This document shows, in pieces, positions 21,600 through 32,839 of a stretch of DNA of 64,000 bases. Position 1 is the first letter of the stretch; the number at the start of each line of letters is the position of its first letter. The stretch is from Lepus europaeus. Taxonomy: Eukaryota > Chordata > Mammalia > Lagomorpha > Leporidae. The stretch is from the NCBI RefSeq assembly GCF_033115175.1, contig NC_084837.1, positions 63,325,266 to 63,389,265 on the forward strand, written 5' to 3'. Both the position numbers and the translations under genes were made by a program. The notes beneath the pieces are model-generated. The model searched no databases and was not told the DNA's origin. It worked only from the letters and a program-made list of their open reading frames with translations.

Positions 21600-21947
21600 A
21601 GCCGGCGCCGTGGCTCAACAGGCTAATCCTCCGCCTAGCGGCGCCGGCACACTAGGTTGTAGTTCCGGTTGGGGCACCGGATTCTGTCCCGGTCGCCCCT
21701 CTTCCAGGCCAGCTCTCTGCTGTGGCCAGGGAGTGCAGTGGAGGATGGCCCAAGTGTTTGGGCCCTGCACCCCATGAGAGACCAGGATAAGACCTGGCTC
21801 CTGGCTTCGGATCAGCGCAATGAGCCGGCTGCAGTGGCCTTTGGAGGGTGAACCAATGGCAAAGGAAGACCTTTCTCTCTGTCTCTCTCTCTCTCACTAT
21901 CCACTCTGCCTGTTAAAAAAAAAAAACAAACAAAAAAACAAAACAAA
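21600..21947 (+). mobile_element. CSINE, young class, with TSD
   Basis: The copy runs from gccggcgccgtggctcaaca to ctgcctgtt and an A-rich tail with C interruptions. The TSD aaacacaa is at 21,592-21,599 and 21,948-21,955, directly after the previous copy's TSD. Confidence 0.92.
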
Positions 21948-21998
21948 AAACACAAGAGTAAAATAACACAAGTGAAGTATTTTTTAAAAGATGAAAAG

Positions 21999-22298
21999 TG
22001 GGGTAAGCCTTCGCCTGTGGTGCCGGAATCCCATATGACACCAGTTCAAGTCCCAGTCTAGTTCTAGTTCTAGTTCTTCCAATCTAGTTCTCTGCTATGG
22101 CCTGGGAAAGCAGTAGAGGATGGCCCAAGTGCTTGGGCCCCTGCACTCGCATGGGAGACTCCTGGCTCCTGACTTAGGATCAACCATTGCAGCCACCTAG
22201 GGAGCGAATGAGCAGATGGAAGACCTTTCACCTTGTCTCTCTCTCTTTTTGTCTATAACTCTACCTTGCAAATACATAAATAAAATCTTTAAAAATAC
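21999..22298 (+). mobile_element. CSINE, 5' shortened, with TSD
   Basis: The head is reduced to tggggtaagccttcgcctg. The body contains a small internal duplication (ctagttctagttctagttc). The TSD agatgaaaag is at 21,989-21,998 and 22,299-22,308. Confidence 0.88.
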
Positions 22299-22308
22299 AG
22301 ATGAAAAG

Positions 22309-22537
22309 GATGACCATTCTGTAAATAAAAAGGTGAAGAAAGTAAAAGGATTCAAGAGAAACTGACAGACATTGAAGATAGGCCAAGAAAATCCAAGAGA
22401 TGAATAATAGGAGTTGCTAAAAAAGAAAAACAAAGCAATGAAAGAGAATAAAAAATATAACTAAAGAAAGCCTTCCTAAAATTTAAAAATAAAAGAAATT
22501 TAAAAGCTATTTAAAAAGCATATTGATGATAGAATAA
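22309..22537 (+). mobile_element. L1-like relic
   Basis: A-rich sequence (gacagacattgaagatagg, aaaatccaagagatgaat) with the texture of L1 sense strand. It continues at 23,057-23,203 with gaaaatagaataacatattt. Confidence 0.45.
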
Positions 22538-22700
22538 AGGATTGAGTTCCTGCCACCAACATGAGAGACTTGAATTCTTGGCTCCAGGCCTCGGCTTCAG
22601 CTGGGGCCATTTTGCGCATTTGGGGAGTGAACCAGCAGCTGGGAGCTCTGTCTATCTGCTGTCTATGTCTCACAAATAAGTAATAAATATGTAAACAATT
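22538..22700 (+). mobile_element. CSINE fragment, old class
   Basis: The 3' half only is present, from ggattgagttcctgccacca to cacaaataagtaataaatat. Confidence 0.7.
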
Positions 22701-22724
22701 TTTTAAAAACTTAAGTTTTTAAAA

Positions 22725-23056
22725 ACTGTGGCATAGCAAGTAAAGCTGCTGCCTGCAGTGCCAGCATGCCATATGGGTGCCAGTTTGAGTCTCAGTGGCT
22801 CCACTTCCAATCCAGCTCTGGATAATGGCCTGGGAAAGCAGCGGAAGATGGCACAAACGCTCGGTACTCTGCACCCACATGAGAGAACAGCAAGAAGCTC
22901 CTGGCTCCTGGCTTTGGCCTGGCCTAGCTCTGCCTGTTGAGGCCATTTGGGGAGTGAACCAGCAGACGAAAGATCTCCCTCCCTCCCTCTCTCTCTCTCT
23001 TCTCTCCCTCTCCTCTCTCTGTGTAACTCTGACTTTTAAATAAATAAATATTTTTA
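22725..23056 (+). mobile_element. CSINE, CATATGG class
   Basis: The copy runs from aaactgtggcatagcaagta to ttaaataaataaatattt, with a long CT block at 22,975-23,020. Confidence 0.9.
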
Positions 23057-23202
23057 AAATTAGGTTAGTGTTACTATACTTCAACAGCAACATTTTGTAC
23101 CAGAAGAAAATAGAATAACATATTTAAGACACTTGATGGTAGAAAATACAAGCCAAAGATCTTATATCAAGTAAGTCTAACCTTAAAATACAGAGGGCAC
23201 CA

Positions 23203-23850
23203 ATTCAAGGGGGGGTCAGTGTGGACTGCAGCAAATTAACACAACTGCTTGTGATGCCAGCATCCCATATCAGAGCACCGCTTCAAGTCCTGGCTGCAAT
23301 CCTTTTTTTTTTTTTATTTTTTTATTTTTTTTTTAGATTTATTTATTTACTTGAAAGTCAGAATTACACAGAGAGAGGAGAGGCAGAGAGAGAGAGGGAG
23401 TGGGAGACAGAGACAGAGTCAGAGTCAGAGTCAGAGACAGAGACAGAGAGCGGTCTTCTATCTGCTGGTTCACTCCCAAGATGACCACAAAGGCCAGAGC
23501 TACACTGATCTGAAGCCAGGAGCCAAGAGCTTCTTCTGGGTCTCCCACATGGGTGTAAGGGTCCAAGGACTTGAACCATCTTCTACTGCTTTCCCAGGCC
23601 ATAATAGAGAGCTGGATTGGAAGTGGAGTGGCCAGGACTCGAACCAGTGCCCATATTGGATGCTGGCACTGCAGGTGGCAGCTTTACTTGCTATGCCACA
23701 GCGCTGGCCCCTGCTCTGCTTCTGATCCAGCTTGCTGATAATGCATCTGGGAAGGCAGAGGATGATGGCTCAACTATTTGGGTCCCTGCTACCCTTGCGG
23801 GAGACCTGGATAGTGTTCCTGGCTCCTGGTCCTCAGTGTGGTGGGGCCTA
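23203..23850 (+). mobile_element. CSINE, old class, split by an inverted copy
   Basis: The head 23,203-23,308 (gatgccagcatcccatatca) resumes at 23,710 with ctgctctgcttctgatccag and runs to gagacctggatagtgttcc. Confidence 0.78.
23309..23709 (-). mobile_element. CSINE, CATATGG class, nested
   Basis: A T-run and agatttatttatttacttg lead to the head gccacagcgctggcccc. The purine block at 23,385-23,450 has expanded GACAGA/GTCAGA units. Confidence 0.92.
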
Positions 23851-24112
23851 AGGAGAGGCCCTTAGGTCAACTAGGGTCCACACTCAGCAGATATTGTGGG
23901 ACTCCAGTCTGTCTCAGCCTTCCTGATGTGAGACATGATCTTTCCACATTGCCATCTGTCATGATGTGTTGGAGCCAAAAAGGATCTCACCAGTGCTGAG
24001 TTGGTGCTATCGTCCTGCCTTTGAGTTACCAAATCTGAGATAAGTCAATGTGGGTTTTTTTATAAGTTTACCCAGCTGCAGGTATTTTGTTATAGTTGTG
24101 AAAACAAACTAA
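23851..24112 (+). mobile_element. MaLR LTR relic
   Basis: The sequence tcagccttcctgatgtgaga, taagtttacccagctgcagg and tattttgttatagttgtg, ending in aactaatac, follows the 3' part of MaLR (MLT1/MST-type) LTRs. Confidence 0.6.
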
Positions 24113-24137
24113 TACATCTGTGAATATACTAAAACAT

Positions 24138-24474
24138 TAAATTTTTTTAAAAGATTTTATTTATTTGAAAGACAGAGTTACAGAGACAGGTAGAGCCAGA
24201 GAGAAAGAGAGAAGTCTTCCATTCCACTGGTTCACTCCCCAAATGACCACAATGGCCAGAGCTGAGCTGACCCAAAGCCAGGAGTAAGGAGCTTCCTCCA
24301 GGTCTCCCACACGGGTGCAGGGGCCCAAGGACTTGGGCCACCCTCTACTGTTTTCCCAGCCTCAGCCGAGAGCTGGATTGGAAGAGGAGCAGCCGGGACA
24401 TGAACTGGTGTCCATATGGGATGCCGGGGCTGCAGGCTGGGGCTTTAACCCACTGCGCCACAGAGCCAGCCCCC
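24138..24474 (-). mobile_element. CSINE, CATATGG class
   Basis: The copy runs from aaaagattttatttatttga to the head gccacagagccagcccc. Confidence 0.93.
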
Positions 24475-24493
24475 TAAATAAATCTTAAAACAT

Positions 24494-24713
24494 TGTTAAA
24501 TTTATTTATTTGAAAGGCAAAAAGAGACAGACCTTCCATCCACTGGTTTACTCCCTGAATACCTGGAACAGTTGGGGCTGGCTCCCAGGATGCACTCTGG
24601 CAGGAAGCTGGAATTGGAAGTGGACTTGGGACTCAAATCCAGACACTCTGCTGATAGAGAATATGGGTTTCCCAAGTGGTGTTTTAACTGCTATCCCAAA
24701 TGCCCACTCCTAG
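24494..24713 (-). mobile_element. CSINE, old class, internally deleted
   Basis: The copy runs from gttaaatttatttatttgaa to atcccaaatgcccactcc. The usual middle is missing after ggggctggctcccaggatg. Confidence 0.72.
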
Positions 24714-24729
24714 CCTACTTTCAGATCAT

Positions 24730-26005
24730 GATTTTTCTCATTCCTTTTCTCTTACACTCTGTGTTCAAACCCTGGAAAATATTGTCCATGTCCATGACTT
24801 GAGAGGCATTTCCATCTCCCAATCTGTCTGGTCCAGATATTTCTCCTTCTCTGTATCCTCATACATTCAGCTGCCTTTCAGACACATCCATTTAGAAATT
24901 CCAAATGTATCCTAAATGAGAAACATATAACATCCAACTTAATATCTAATTACAACTTCTTACCTATTCTGCCTGTAAGTGGCACCAATTTCCCAAAAGA
25001 CAGCACGTCGGTAACCGGGGAATCAAACAAGACTCCCTTAGTGCATTTTACTTCTTGAGTATCTTCTACATGTATGCATTTCTCTCCATCTTACCCGCTT
25101 CTGCAGCCCCTGTCATGTGTGTTCCTCATATGATTCCTGCCCCCAGTCCATCCTCCAGTGATCTGTAATCCGTGTTTGTGGTCAACACAGTTCTTTGTTC
25201 ATAATTCTTCAGTGGTTTCCCATAGTCAGGACAAAAGGTAAACTCTTCAACAAGCCATATTCTCAATTCCCCTCCTCCTTTGGCAGTGTACTCATTTAGG
25301 GATTTCTCTTTCCAATGTGGGCAGTGTTGAAGGGACAATAAATCAAGTTGCCCTTGATAGGTTGGGCCATAATATAAGGCCAACTAAATTCTCCTTCTCA
25401 GGATTCTTAACCCTGAGTCAAAATATGTAGGGTTGGGAAAAGTGGATTGGCACTCACGCTAATAGTTAAGTAGTTCCTGCTGCCTGGAGTTCTGCAGTTG
25501 CCCTTGATCCTTTTTTCCAAATCTAGTTCTCTAGTTTTCCTGTCAATGCTCTGAACCACCCATCTTTCCAATAAATTCTTTTTGTTTACATTATCCAAGT
25601 CAGTTCTTCTGCTAATGAACAAACAACCCATAACAGATACACGGACCCTGCTTATTTTCCCGTCTTAACTCTTCCATGGTTCCCTGTGTGTTTCCCCCTC
25701 TTCCAATAGTTCTGTTAAAAGGCGCCCTTTCCATCCTCCCTGCCCCCACACACTTAAGAGGCTCATTGACACGCATCTCAGTTCTGGGGCAAGCACCAGC
25801 CCCTCTCCAAAGACTCTGCCTTTCTCTCACAATGCATTGGCACACACTGAACCTAACTCATTTCAGTTACACTTTTTTGTGCATGTTTCCCATCAGACTC
25901 TAAGTTCTCCGAGAGCAGGAACTGTGTCTTCAAGCTGATTCCCCAACCCAGTCCTGTGCCTGGCTCCAAAAAAGACTTCCAGAGTGTTTGCTAATGAGCA
26001 CACAA
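24730..26005 (+). mobile_element. L2 (LINE2) relic in pieces
   Basis: The stretch tcagctgcctttcagacaca to catataacatccaactta, then the terminal part ccatcagactctaagttctcc to ccagtcctgtgcctggctcc, follows the L2 3' region. The middle, about 25,280-25,640, is less certain. Confidence 0.65.
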
Positions 26006-26073
26006 AGAAACCCACTATAAGACCCACAGTAAAGCAACTTTAGGACCACAGTTCACTGTACTCTGTTTTATTT

Positions 26074-26378
26074 TATTTTAAAAATATATATGTTTATTTA
26101 CTTAAGAGACAGAGCAAAAGACAAAGACAGAGAGAAAGAGAGCTCCCATCTACTTGTTTAGTCTCCAAATATACAAAATGGCTAGTGCTGAGCTAAGGCC
26201 AAAGCTGGGAGCTGGGAACAAAATCCAGGTCTCACATGTGGGTGGCAGGGACCTGAGTACCGTACTTGAGTCATCACCTCCTGTGTCCCAGGGTACCCAT
26301 TAGTAGGAAGCTTGAAGAGGGAGAGAGGCTGGGACTTGAAACCAGGCACTTTGATATGGGATGCAGGCTGCCCCTGTT
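26074..26378 (-). mobile_element. CSINE, old class
   Basis: The copy runs from tgtttatttacttaagagac to gatatgggatgcaggctgcc. Confidence 0.75.
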
Positions 26379-27018
26379 CTCTATTTTAAGGGCAAATACA
26401 AATACGGTTTAATCATAAATGTATTACTTTCATTTATATTTTACTTATTTTAAGTGGGCCTTCTCAGAAGAGCTGGGGAAGTTTCCTTTTCTTTAACATG
26501 AAGATACTGCTATCTCAATGGCTTTTCAGAAGACAAACCACGGATGGCATTCAAACAAGTTATGCAATAAAGAGAATTTCTTCCCTTCTTTCCCTCATTC
26601 CTGGAATTTGCCACTTTGGCTCTTCCTAAGGATTTTTTTCATCAGAATTTGTTTGCATTACAAAGCTCTTATTTAAAATACTCAGGGTTTATCCATCAGG
26701 TGGCTTTCAAGTTATAAACAGTAATGCACTTTGGGGAATTAGGGACTCCAGAATGGGGAAGTCTCACACCCATTTGACTCATACAAATCAGAGAGGTCCC
26801 TGCTGCAACCCGGAAGGATCAGCAGCCTCTGACATACATTATGATAAAACACTTCTTGTCAACCGCCTCACATCTACTAGTTTATGTGATAGTTCCTAAG
26901 GACAAAAGAGGAAATGATTTTATGAATTAAAAGTGAATGCCTCTGGGAAACAAGACCGAGGTTAGGAAAGGATGGGGCAAGAGGACTTTTATTTTCACTC
27001 TAAGGCCTTTTGTACCAT
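26379..27018. other. Unassigned SINE-free stretch
   Basis: Mixed-composition sequence of about 640 bp with no exon or repeat that I recognise. Confidence 0.4.
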
Positions 27019-27413
27019 TTTTTTATTTTAAAAAAGATTATGTGAAAGAGTCTCTCACACACACACACACACGACACACACACGGCACACACACACACGC
27101 ACACGCACACACACACGCACAGAGAAACAAAGGCACGGTTATCGTCCATCATTGGTTCACTCCCCAAATGGCTACAACAGCCAGGGCTGAGCAGGCAGGA
27201 GCCAGGAGGCAGGAATTCCATCTGCTTTTCCCACACGGGTGGCAGGGACCCCAGTACTTGGGCTGTGATTCGCTGGCTCCATGGTACATTAGCAGGAAAT
27301 TGGATTGGAAGCATAGAGTAGCCAGGCCTTGAACCAGGCTCCTTGATAAATGCCATAGGTGTCCTAAGCAGCAGCAGGGTCGCCCACCGTGCCACAACAC
27401 CCTGCTCCCTTTT
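27019..27413 (-). mobile_element. CSINE, old class, carrying a (CA)n array
   Basis: The copy runs from taaaaaagattatgtgaaag across the CA array to gccacaacaccctgctccc. Confidence 0.78.
27055..27121. repeat. (CA)n microsatellite, interrupted
   Basis: CA units are broken by acgac, acggc and acgcac interruptions. The array replaces the purine block of the inverted SINE. Confidence 0.95.
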
Positions 27414-27442
27414 ATTTCTTTTGAAGTTTAGCTTAAAATTTT

Positions 27443-27752
27443 TCAAAGAGTTTATTTATTTATTTATTTGATAGGCAGAGTTACAGACTGAGAGGAAGCG
27501 ACAGAGAGGTCTTCCAGCCATCTGTTCACTCCCCAAATAGCCACAATGGCCGGAGCTGGGCAGATCCAAAGCCAGGAGCCGAGTCGCCCCATGTGGATGC
27601 AGGGGCCCAAGGACTTGGGCCATCTTCTGCTTTCCCAGGCCATAGCAGAGAGCTAGATTGGAAGAGGAGCAGCCAGGACATGAAGTGGTGCCCTTATGGG
27701 ATGCCAGTGCTGCAGGCAGAGGCTTAGCCCACTACACCACTGTGAGAGCAGT
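27443..27752 (-). mobile_element. CSINE, CATATGG class
   Basis: The copy runs from gagtttatttatttatttat to ggcttagcccactacaccac. Confidence 0.85.
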
Positions 27753-27784
27753 TTTGCTTAAATTTTATCTGGCTACAATAGGGA

Positions 27785-27955
27785 CACATAGTTGCTGGAT
27801 AGCAAGTGGAGCAGCCGGGTTTCAAACCAACGCACAAGGGGATGCTGGCACTGCAAGCGGTGGCTTTACCCACTATGTTACAGCGCCACCTCTGCTCCAC
27901 TTGTGTTCTAGCTCGCTGCTAATGCACCTGGGAAAGCAGTGGAAAGTGCTCTTGG
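27785..27955. mobile_element. Two CSINE fragments in opposite orientation
   Basis: 27,785-27,888 is an inverted head half ending gttacagcgccacct. 27,889-27,955 is a sense fragment with ctcgctgctaatgcacctgg. Confidence 0.6.
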
Positions 27956-28049
27956 AACAAATCCTTAGTAGTGGATACAAGAAAATGACAAACTATTCCT
28001 AAAGTGCTTGTGTATTTTAGTGTGTCACTTGCTCTGTACCCTAAAACAC

Positions 28050-28330
28050 ATGATTTTATAAGTATTTCCTTGAAAACAAAACACTTGAGGCATAAATACA
28101 TGGGAGTTGAGCTGTTGGGTTGTATGGTCACAGTACACTGAACTTTGAAGAGATGGCCAGTCTTTTTCCCAAAGTGCTTGTACCATTTTACATCCCCAAC
28201 AGCAATATATGAGATCTCTGGTTGCCCTACATTCTCATGTATATTTGATAGTGTTGATATTTTAAAATTTTAGACACTACAGTGAATGCGTGCTAGTATC
28301 TCATTGTGGCTTTATAAATCATTTTTACTA
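28050..28330 (-). mobile_element. L1 relic, inverted
   Basis: The sequence ttcccaaagtgcttgtacca, ttttacatccccaacagcaa and tatctcattgtggctttata is a familiar reverse L1 segment. Confidence 0.8.
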
Positions 28331-28345
28331 TTTAAAAAATTTTAC

Positions 28346-28677
28346 GAGCCCAGCACTGTAGCATAGTGGGTGTAGCCTCCGCCTGCAGTGCCAGCATCCC
28401 ATATGGGTGCTGGTTGGAGTCCCAGCTGCTCCACTTCTACCCAGCTCTCTGCTATGGCCTAGGAAAGCATTAGATGGCCTAACAAATCTTTTGGCCCTTG
28501 AATCCACAAGGGAGACCCAGAAGAAGCTCCTGGCTCCTGGCTCCTGGCTTTGGATTGGCCCAGCTTTGGTTGTTGTAGCCATTTGGGAAGGGAACCAGCA
28601 GAAGGAAGACCTCTCTGTCTTTCCCTCTGTCTTTAAGTCTGCCTCTCAAGAAAATAAATAAATCTTTTTTAAAAAAG
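28346..28677 (+). mobile_element. CSINE, CATATGG class
   Basis: The copy runs from cgagcccagcactgtagcat to gaaaataaataaatctttt. It carries a small duplication of the ctcctgg unit at 28,526-28,548. Confidence 0.9.
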
Positions 28678-28747
28678 ATGTAAAATAGAAAAGTGTGATA
28701 TAGAAAAAAAACATTAAGTATATTTATAATATAGCTACAACTGTGTT

Positions 28748-28766
28748 TTGTGTGTGTGTGTGTGTC
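28748..28766. repeat. Short (TG)n
   Basis: About nine TG units within tgtgtttt...gtctgggtg. Confidence 0.9.
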
Positions 28767-29171
28767 TGGGTGAGAAACAACAGGAAGGAAAATGTGAAAA
28801 TGCCAGGAAGGGTTGTACAAAGTGGGATGATAGTTGAGCGCACTTTTTCCTCTTTAGTTCAGTTGTCCCCAGAACCCCTAGTTCACCCCAAGCCTCAAGT
28901 CCGCTCACTGCTGGGACTGGCACTGCGCCAGATATGATGAGAGGCATATGTGGTGCTGGAGTTATACCTGTCAGGTTAGGATTTATTAAGCCCACACATA
29001 GGTCAGAGGCAAAGATTCAGCAGTGATTTTTTCATACTATGAGAGAATATTGAATGGACCAAGAAGCCAAGAAACACTTTCTATTCTCAGGGCTGCATTT
29101 TTATTCAAGGTCATTTAACCTCACTTCCTAATTGCAAAACTGAAAGCTTGATATTACTCATGAGTCAGGTC
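28767..29171 (-). other. Unassigned stretch ending in a MIR-like segment
   Basis: The right end, about 29,095-29,171 (aaggtcatttaacctcactt, then ctaattgcaaaactgaaag), resembles an inverted MIR core. The rest is unassigned. Confidence 0.4.
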
Positions 29172-29186
29172 ATGAATAGCTGAGTA

Positions 29187-29440
29187 TCAGGCCGGCACTG
29201 TGGCATAGTGGGTAAAGTCACCACCTGCAGTGCCAGCACCCCATATGGGCGCTGGTTTGAGTCCTGGCTGTTCTACTTCTGATCCATTTCTCTGCTATGG
29301 TCTGGGATAGCAGTAGGAGATGGCCCAAGTCCTTGGGCCCCTGCACCTGTATGAGACCAGAAGAAGCTCCTGTTTCTGGCTTCGGATCGGCGCAGCTCTG
29401 GCCGTTGCAGCCAACTGGGGAGTGAACCAGCAGATGGAAG

Positions 29441-29486
<46 letters not shown>

Positions 29487-29541
29487 CTCCTTCTCTCTGT
29501 GTGTAACTCTGACTTTCAAGTAAAATAAATAATTTAAAAAA
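29187..29541 (+). mobile_element. CSINE, CATATGG class, with TSD and long (CT)n
   Basis: The copy runs from caggccggcactgtggcata to aaaataaataatttaaa, with (CT)n at 29,441-29,481. The TSD is atgaatagctgagta (29,172-29,186) and atgaatagctgaata (29,542-29,556). Confidence 0.95.
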
Positions 29542-29648
29542 ATGAATAGCTGAATAGCACACCTGCAGAAAATTAGTGGCAGTTTGGAATAAGACCTCAA
29601 GAGTTCAGGAAGCCAGGCAGCACGGCTTATGACCTTTCTTTATATATA

Positions 29649-29707
29649 TATATATTTTTTTTTAAGATTTATTTATTTGAAACGCAGAGTTACTGAGAAG
29701 CAGAAAT

Positions 29708-29773
<66 letters not shown>

Positions 29774-30029
29774 CCATCTGCTGGTTCATGCCACAGATGG
29801 CCACAATGGTCAGAGCTGGGCCAATCTGAAGCCAGGAGCCAGGAGCTTCTTCCAGGTCTCCACGCGGGTGCAGGGGCCCAAGGACTTGGGCCATCTTTTA
29901 CTGCCCTCCTAGGCCACAGAGAGCTGGATGGGAAGTGGAGGAACTGGGTCTCACTCAAACCGGTGGCCACATGGGATGCCAGCACTGCAGGTGGCAGCTT
30001 TACCCAATACGTCAGGGTGTGAGCCCCAA
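29649..30029 (-). mobile_element. CSINE, CATATGG class, with TSD and (GA)n
   Basis: The TSD is gcttatgacctttc (29,635-29,648) and gcttatggcctttc (30,030-30,043). An AT-rich tail, (GA)27 at 29,713-29,767 and a decayed head are present. Confidence 0.93.
29713..29767. repeat. (GA)n microsatellite
   Basis: About 27 uninterrupted GA units inside the inverted SINE. Confidence 0.97.
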
Positions 30030-30145
30030 GCTTATGGCCTTTCAACTTGGAAAATAGAGGGTAAGAAACTCAACAGTGGGTTGAGAAAAAAAAAAAAACT
30101 TAGAATTTCCAAAAATTCTGGGCAAGATTTAAACAAGAAATCTCA

Positions 30146-30467
30146 GGCCAGCATTGTGGCACAGCAGGTTAAGCTGCCACTTGTGTTACCAGCATCCCAT
30201 ATTGGAGTACCTGTTAGAGTCTTGGCTGTTCTAGTTCCTGGCTAATGCAGCTGGGAAAGTAGCAGAAAATCGCCCAAGTACTTGGTCCCCTGTATCTATG
30301 TGGGAGACCTGGATGGAGTTCCTGGCTCAGCTTGGCTCAGTCTTGGCTCTTGTGGCCATTTGGGGAGGAAGCCAGCAGATGGAAGATCTCTCTCTCTCTC
30401 TCTCTCTCTCTCTGTCATGCTCTGTCCCCTCTGTCACTTTGCTTTTCAAATAAGTACATCAATCTTA
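30146..30467 (+). mobile_element. CSINE, CATATGG/old intermediate
   Basis: The copy runs from caggccagcattgtggcaca to caaataagtacatcaatctt, with (CT)n at 30,388-30,412. Confidence 0.88.
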
Positions 30468-30789
30468 AAAAACCAACCAAGCAATCAACCAAGAAGCCTA
30501 TGTGATGCCACACAGCACTAGCACAAGTGCTTGAATATGCTAGAACATGTTTCTGCTTTTATCTAGCAAAGAGCTGAACTTCCTGGCAGGTTCTGACAGC
30601 ACATGTGGAGTTTAGGTGTGAACTCCAGGCTAGAAAGAGGATGTGCAGAAAAGCGCAGTTTCAGATCGGAATGTTTCACTGAGAAAATACTGTAACAAAA
30701 CCCAGGAAGCTCATTCAGTTTTGGGAGTCAAAGTACTTTTCAAACACACCAGCAGAGTTTTTCTGGAACAATGGCAATGTTTTAAATAA

Positions 30790-30960
30790 GTGCTGTCAAT
30801 ATGGCGGACACCGGACACGTAGGGCTACTGAGTACTGGAAATATGGCAACGGTACAACGGCAACTAAAGAACGGCCTAAGATTTGATTTCACTTTAATTA
30901 ACTTACTTTTACCTTTTTACAGTGACATATAGCCAGTGACTACCAAAACAGTCTTGTTCT
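30790..30960. mobile_element. Possible hAT-type DNA transposon relic
   Basis: The sequence gtgctgtcaatatggcgga near one end and agccagtgactacc near the other resemble inverted ends of a common mammalian relic. The assignment is weak. Confidence 0.35.
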
Positions 30961-31055
30961 TTGTATGCATATTCATAAAACCTGCATAGTAAAAAAGGAA
31001 TCCTTTTTAAAAATATATAAACTTACTACATTTTACCTTGGAACATGGTATGTAT

Positions 31056-31440
31056 GAGGGTACTTCAATAATTTCATGGAAAAATGGAATTACAAACATA
31101 TTTTTGGGTGGGTATTTGGCCTAGATACTTGGCTCTACTCGATTCTAGCTGCCTGCTAATGCAGACCTTGGGAGCCAATGGGTGATGGCTGAAATGATTG
31201 GCTTCCTGCCACACAGGTGCAAGACCTAGACTGAGTTGCCTGCACCTGGCTTCAGCTCCAGCTGAGGGCAGTTGTGGGCATTTGGGAGTGAACCAATGGA
31301 TGGGAACTCTCTTTCTGTTTCTCTGCCTCTCAAATAAATGAATAATTTTTTAAAAAGTTTATTTTGGTGCAAGAATTTTGGAAATCCATGCTTTTTTTAT
31401 ATGTGCATTTTCCATGAATATTTGGAGTACCTTCCTGTAT
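31056..31440. mobile_element. MITE-like element with terminal inverted repeats, split by a SINE
   Basis: The left end gagggtacttcaataattt then catggaaaaatgg is mirrored by ttttccatgaatatttgga then gtaccttcct at the right end. The palindrome resembles Tc1/mariner-derived elements. An old CSINE occupies 31,106-31,358. Confidence 0.65.
31106..31358 (+). mobile_element. CSINE, old class, nested in the MITE
   Basis: The copy runs from ggtatttggcctagatactt through tgcctgctaatgcagacctt to caaataaatgaataattt. Confidence 0.8.
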
Positions 31441-31836
31441 ATTGTAAGTGATGACCTAATGGTTCCTTAAGAAGCTAAATCAATTCCAGGAATCGTATAA
31501 GAGTTCATACACTTCCCAGAGGAAAGCTAGATTAACTACGTTCTTGGCTCAACCTGAAAGTGCACTCACCCAAGGTGAGCCCGCAACCACCTTCACCCCA
31601 AATTGACTTTCTGAACTATAAACAAATGAGGCAAGGCAACCACAGGGCTGGGTCAAACGTTGTTTGTGGGCCTGCCTTTATCTTAAACCCACGCTAAACT
31701 GGCTCTGGAGTTTGGAGGACCATAGTACCACTCACAACAGAACTGGCTGGTGCAAAGATGTCTGTCCCCAAGTAATTAATAATTCCTGCAACAGAATCCA
31801 ATTAGGATTTTTTGTTTGTTTTTTTAAGATTTACTG
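31441..31836. other. Unassigned SINE-free stretch
   Basis: No repeat or exon recognised. Confidence 0.4.
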
Positions 31837-32431
31837 GGGCCAGCATCCTGGCATAGCCGGTTTGCGTCCCTACCATTCAGCTTTTTTTTTTTTTTTTTTT
31901 TTTTTTGACAGGCAGAGTGGATAGTGAGAGAGAGAGAGACAGAGAGAAAGGTCTTTCTTTTTGCCGTTGGTTCACCCTCCAATGGCCGCTGCGGCCGGCG
32001 CATCGCACTGATCTGAAGCCAGGAGCCAGGTGCTTCTCCTGGTCTCCCATGTGGGTGCAGGGCCCAAGGACCTGGGCCATCCTCCGCTGCCTTCCCGGGC
32101 CATAGCAGAGAGCTGGCCTGGAAGAGGAGCAACCGGGATAGAATCTGGTGCCCCAACCGGGCCTAGAACCCGGTGTGCTGGTGCCGCAAGGCAGAGGATT
32201 AGCCTGTTAAGCCATGGCGCCGGCCACCATTCATCTTTGATCGAACTCCCTGATAATGTGCTTGCGTCCCTGCCGCCAATATAGGTGACCCTGATGGAGT
32301 TCGAGGCTCCTGATTTTGGCCTGGCCCAGCCCCAGCTGGTGCAACCATTTGGGGAGTGAACCAGAAGATGAAAGATGTCTCTTTATCAAACTCTGCCTTT
32401 CAAATAAGTAAATAAATAAAGTTTAAAAAAA
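31837..32431 (+). mobile_element. CSINE, split by a young inverted copy
   Basis: The head ggggccagcatcctggcata (31,837-31,884) resumes at 32,239 with gatcgaactccctgataatg and ends in aaataagtaaataaata. Confidence 0.82.
31885..32225 (-). mobile_element. CSINE, young class, nested
   Basis: A T-run and gacaggcagagtggatagtg lead to the head gccatggcgccggcc. The TSD is accattcagcttt and accattcatcttt (31,872 and 32,226). Confidence 0.94.
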
Positions 32432-32448
32432 AAGAAATATAGTTATCA

Positions 32449-32753
32449 AAATATTTGAAAGGCAGAGTGACAGTGAGAGAGAAAAGGGGAGTGGGGGAGA
32501 GAGAGAGATCCATTCATTCTCTGGCTCACTTTTCACTTCCCAAATGGCCTCAATGGCAGGGAATGGGCCAGGGGTGGGAAAGGCCGAAACCAGAAGCTTG
32601 GAACTCCATCCGGGTCTCTCATGTGGGTGGCAGAGGCCCAAGTACTTGGGCCATCATTGGCTGCTTTCCCAGGCCCATCAGGGAGCCAGATCAAAGTGGA
32701 GCAGCCAGGACTTGAACCAGTGCCAGTGTGGAAAGCTGGTCAACGCTGGCTCC
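32449..32753 (-). mobile_element. CSINE, old class
   Basis: The copy runs from caaaatatttgaaaggcaga to the degenerate head gtcaacgctggctcc. It is the last repeat before the EXD1 3' end. Confidence 0.8.
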
Positions 32754-32839
32754 AAAATTACAGATTTCTAAACCGGACTCCAGAACTAGACATCCAGACA
32801 TATTCCAACATCTTCCTTCCCTGACCCAATTAAGGAATG

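Noticed and set aside
27000-27446. A 148-codon minus-strand frame
   Set aside because: It spans an old CSINE and translates the (CA)n array into a VCVCVC run, so it is a repeat artefact.
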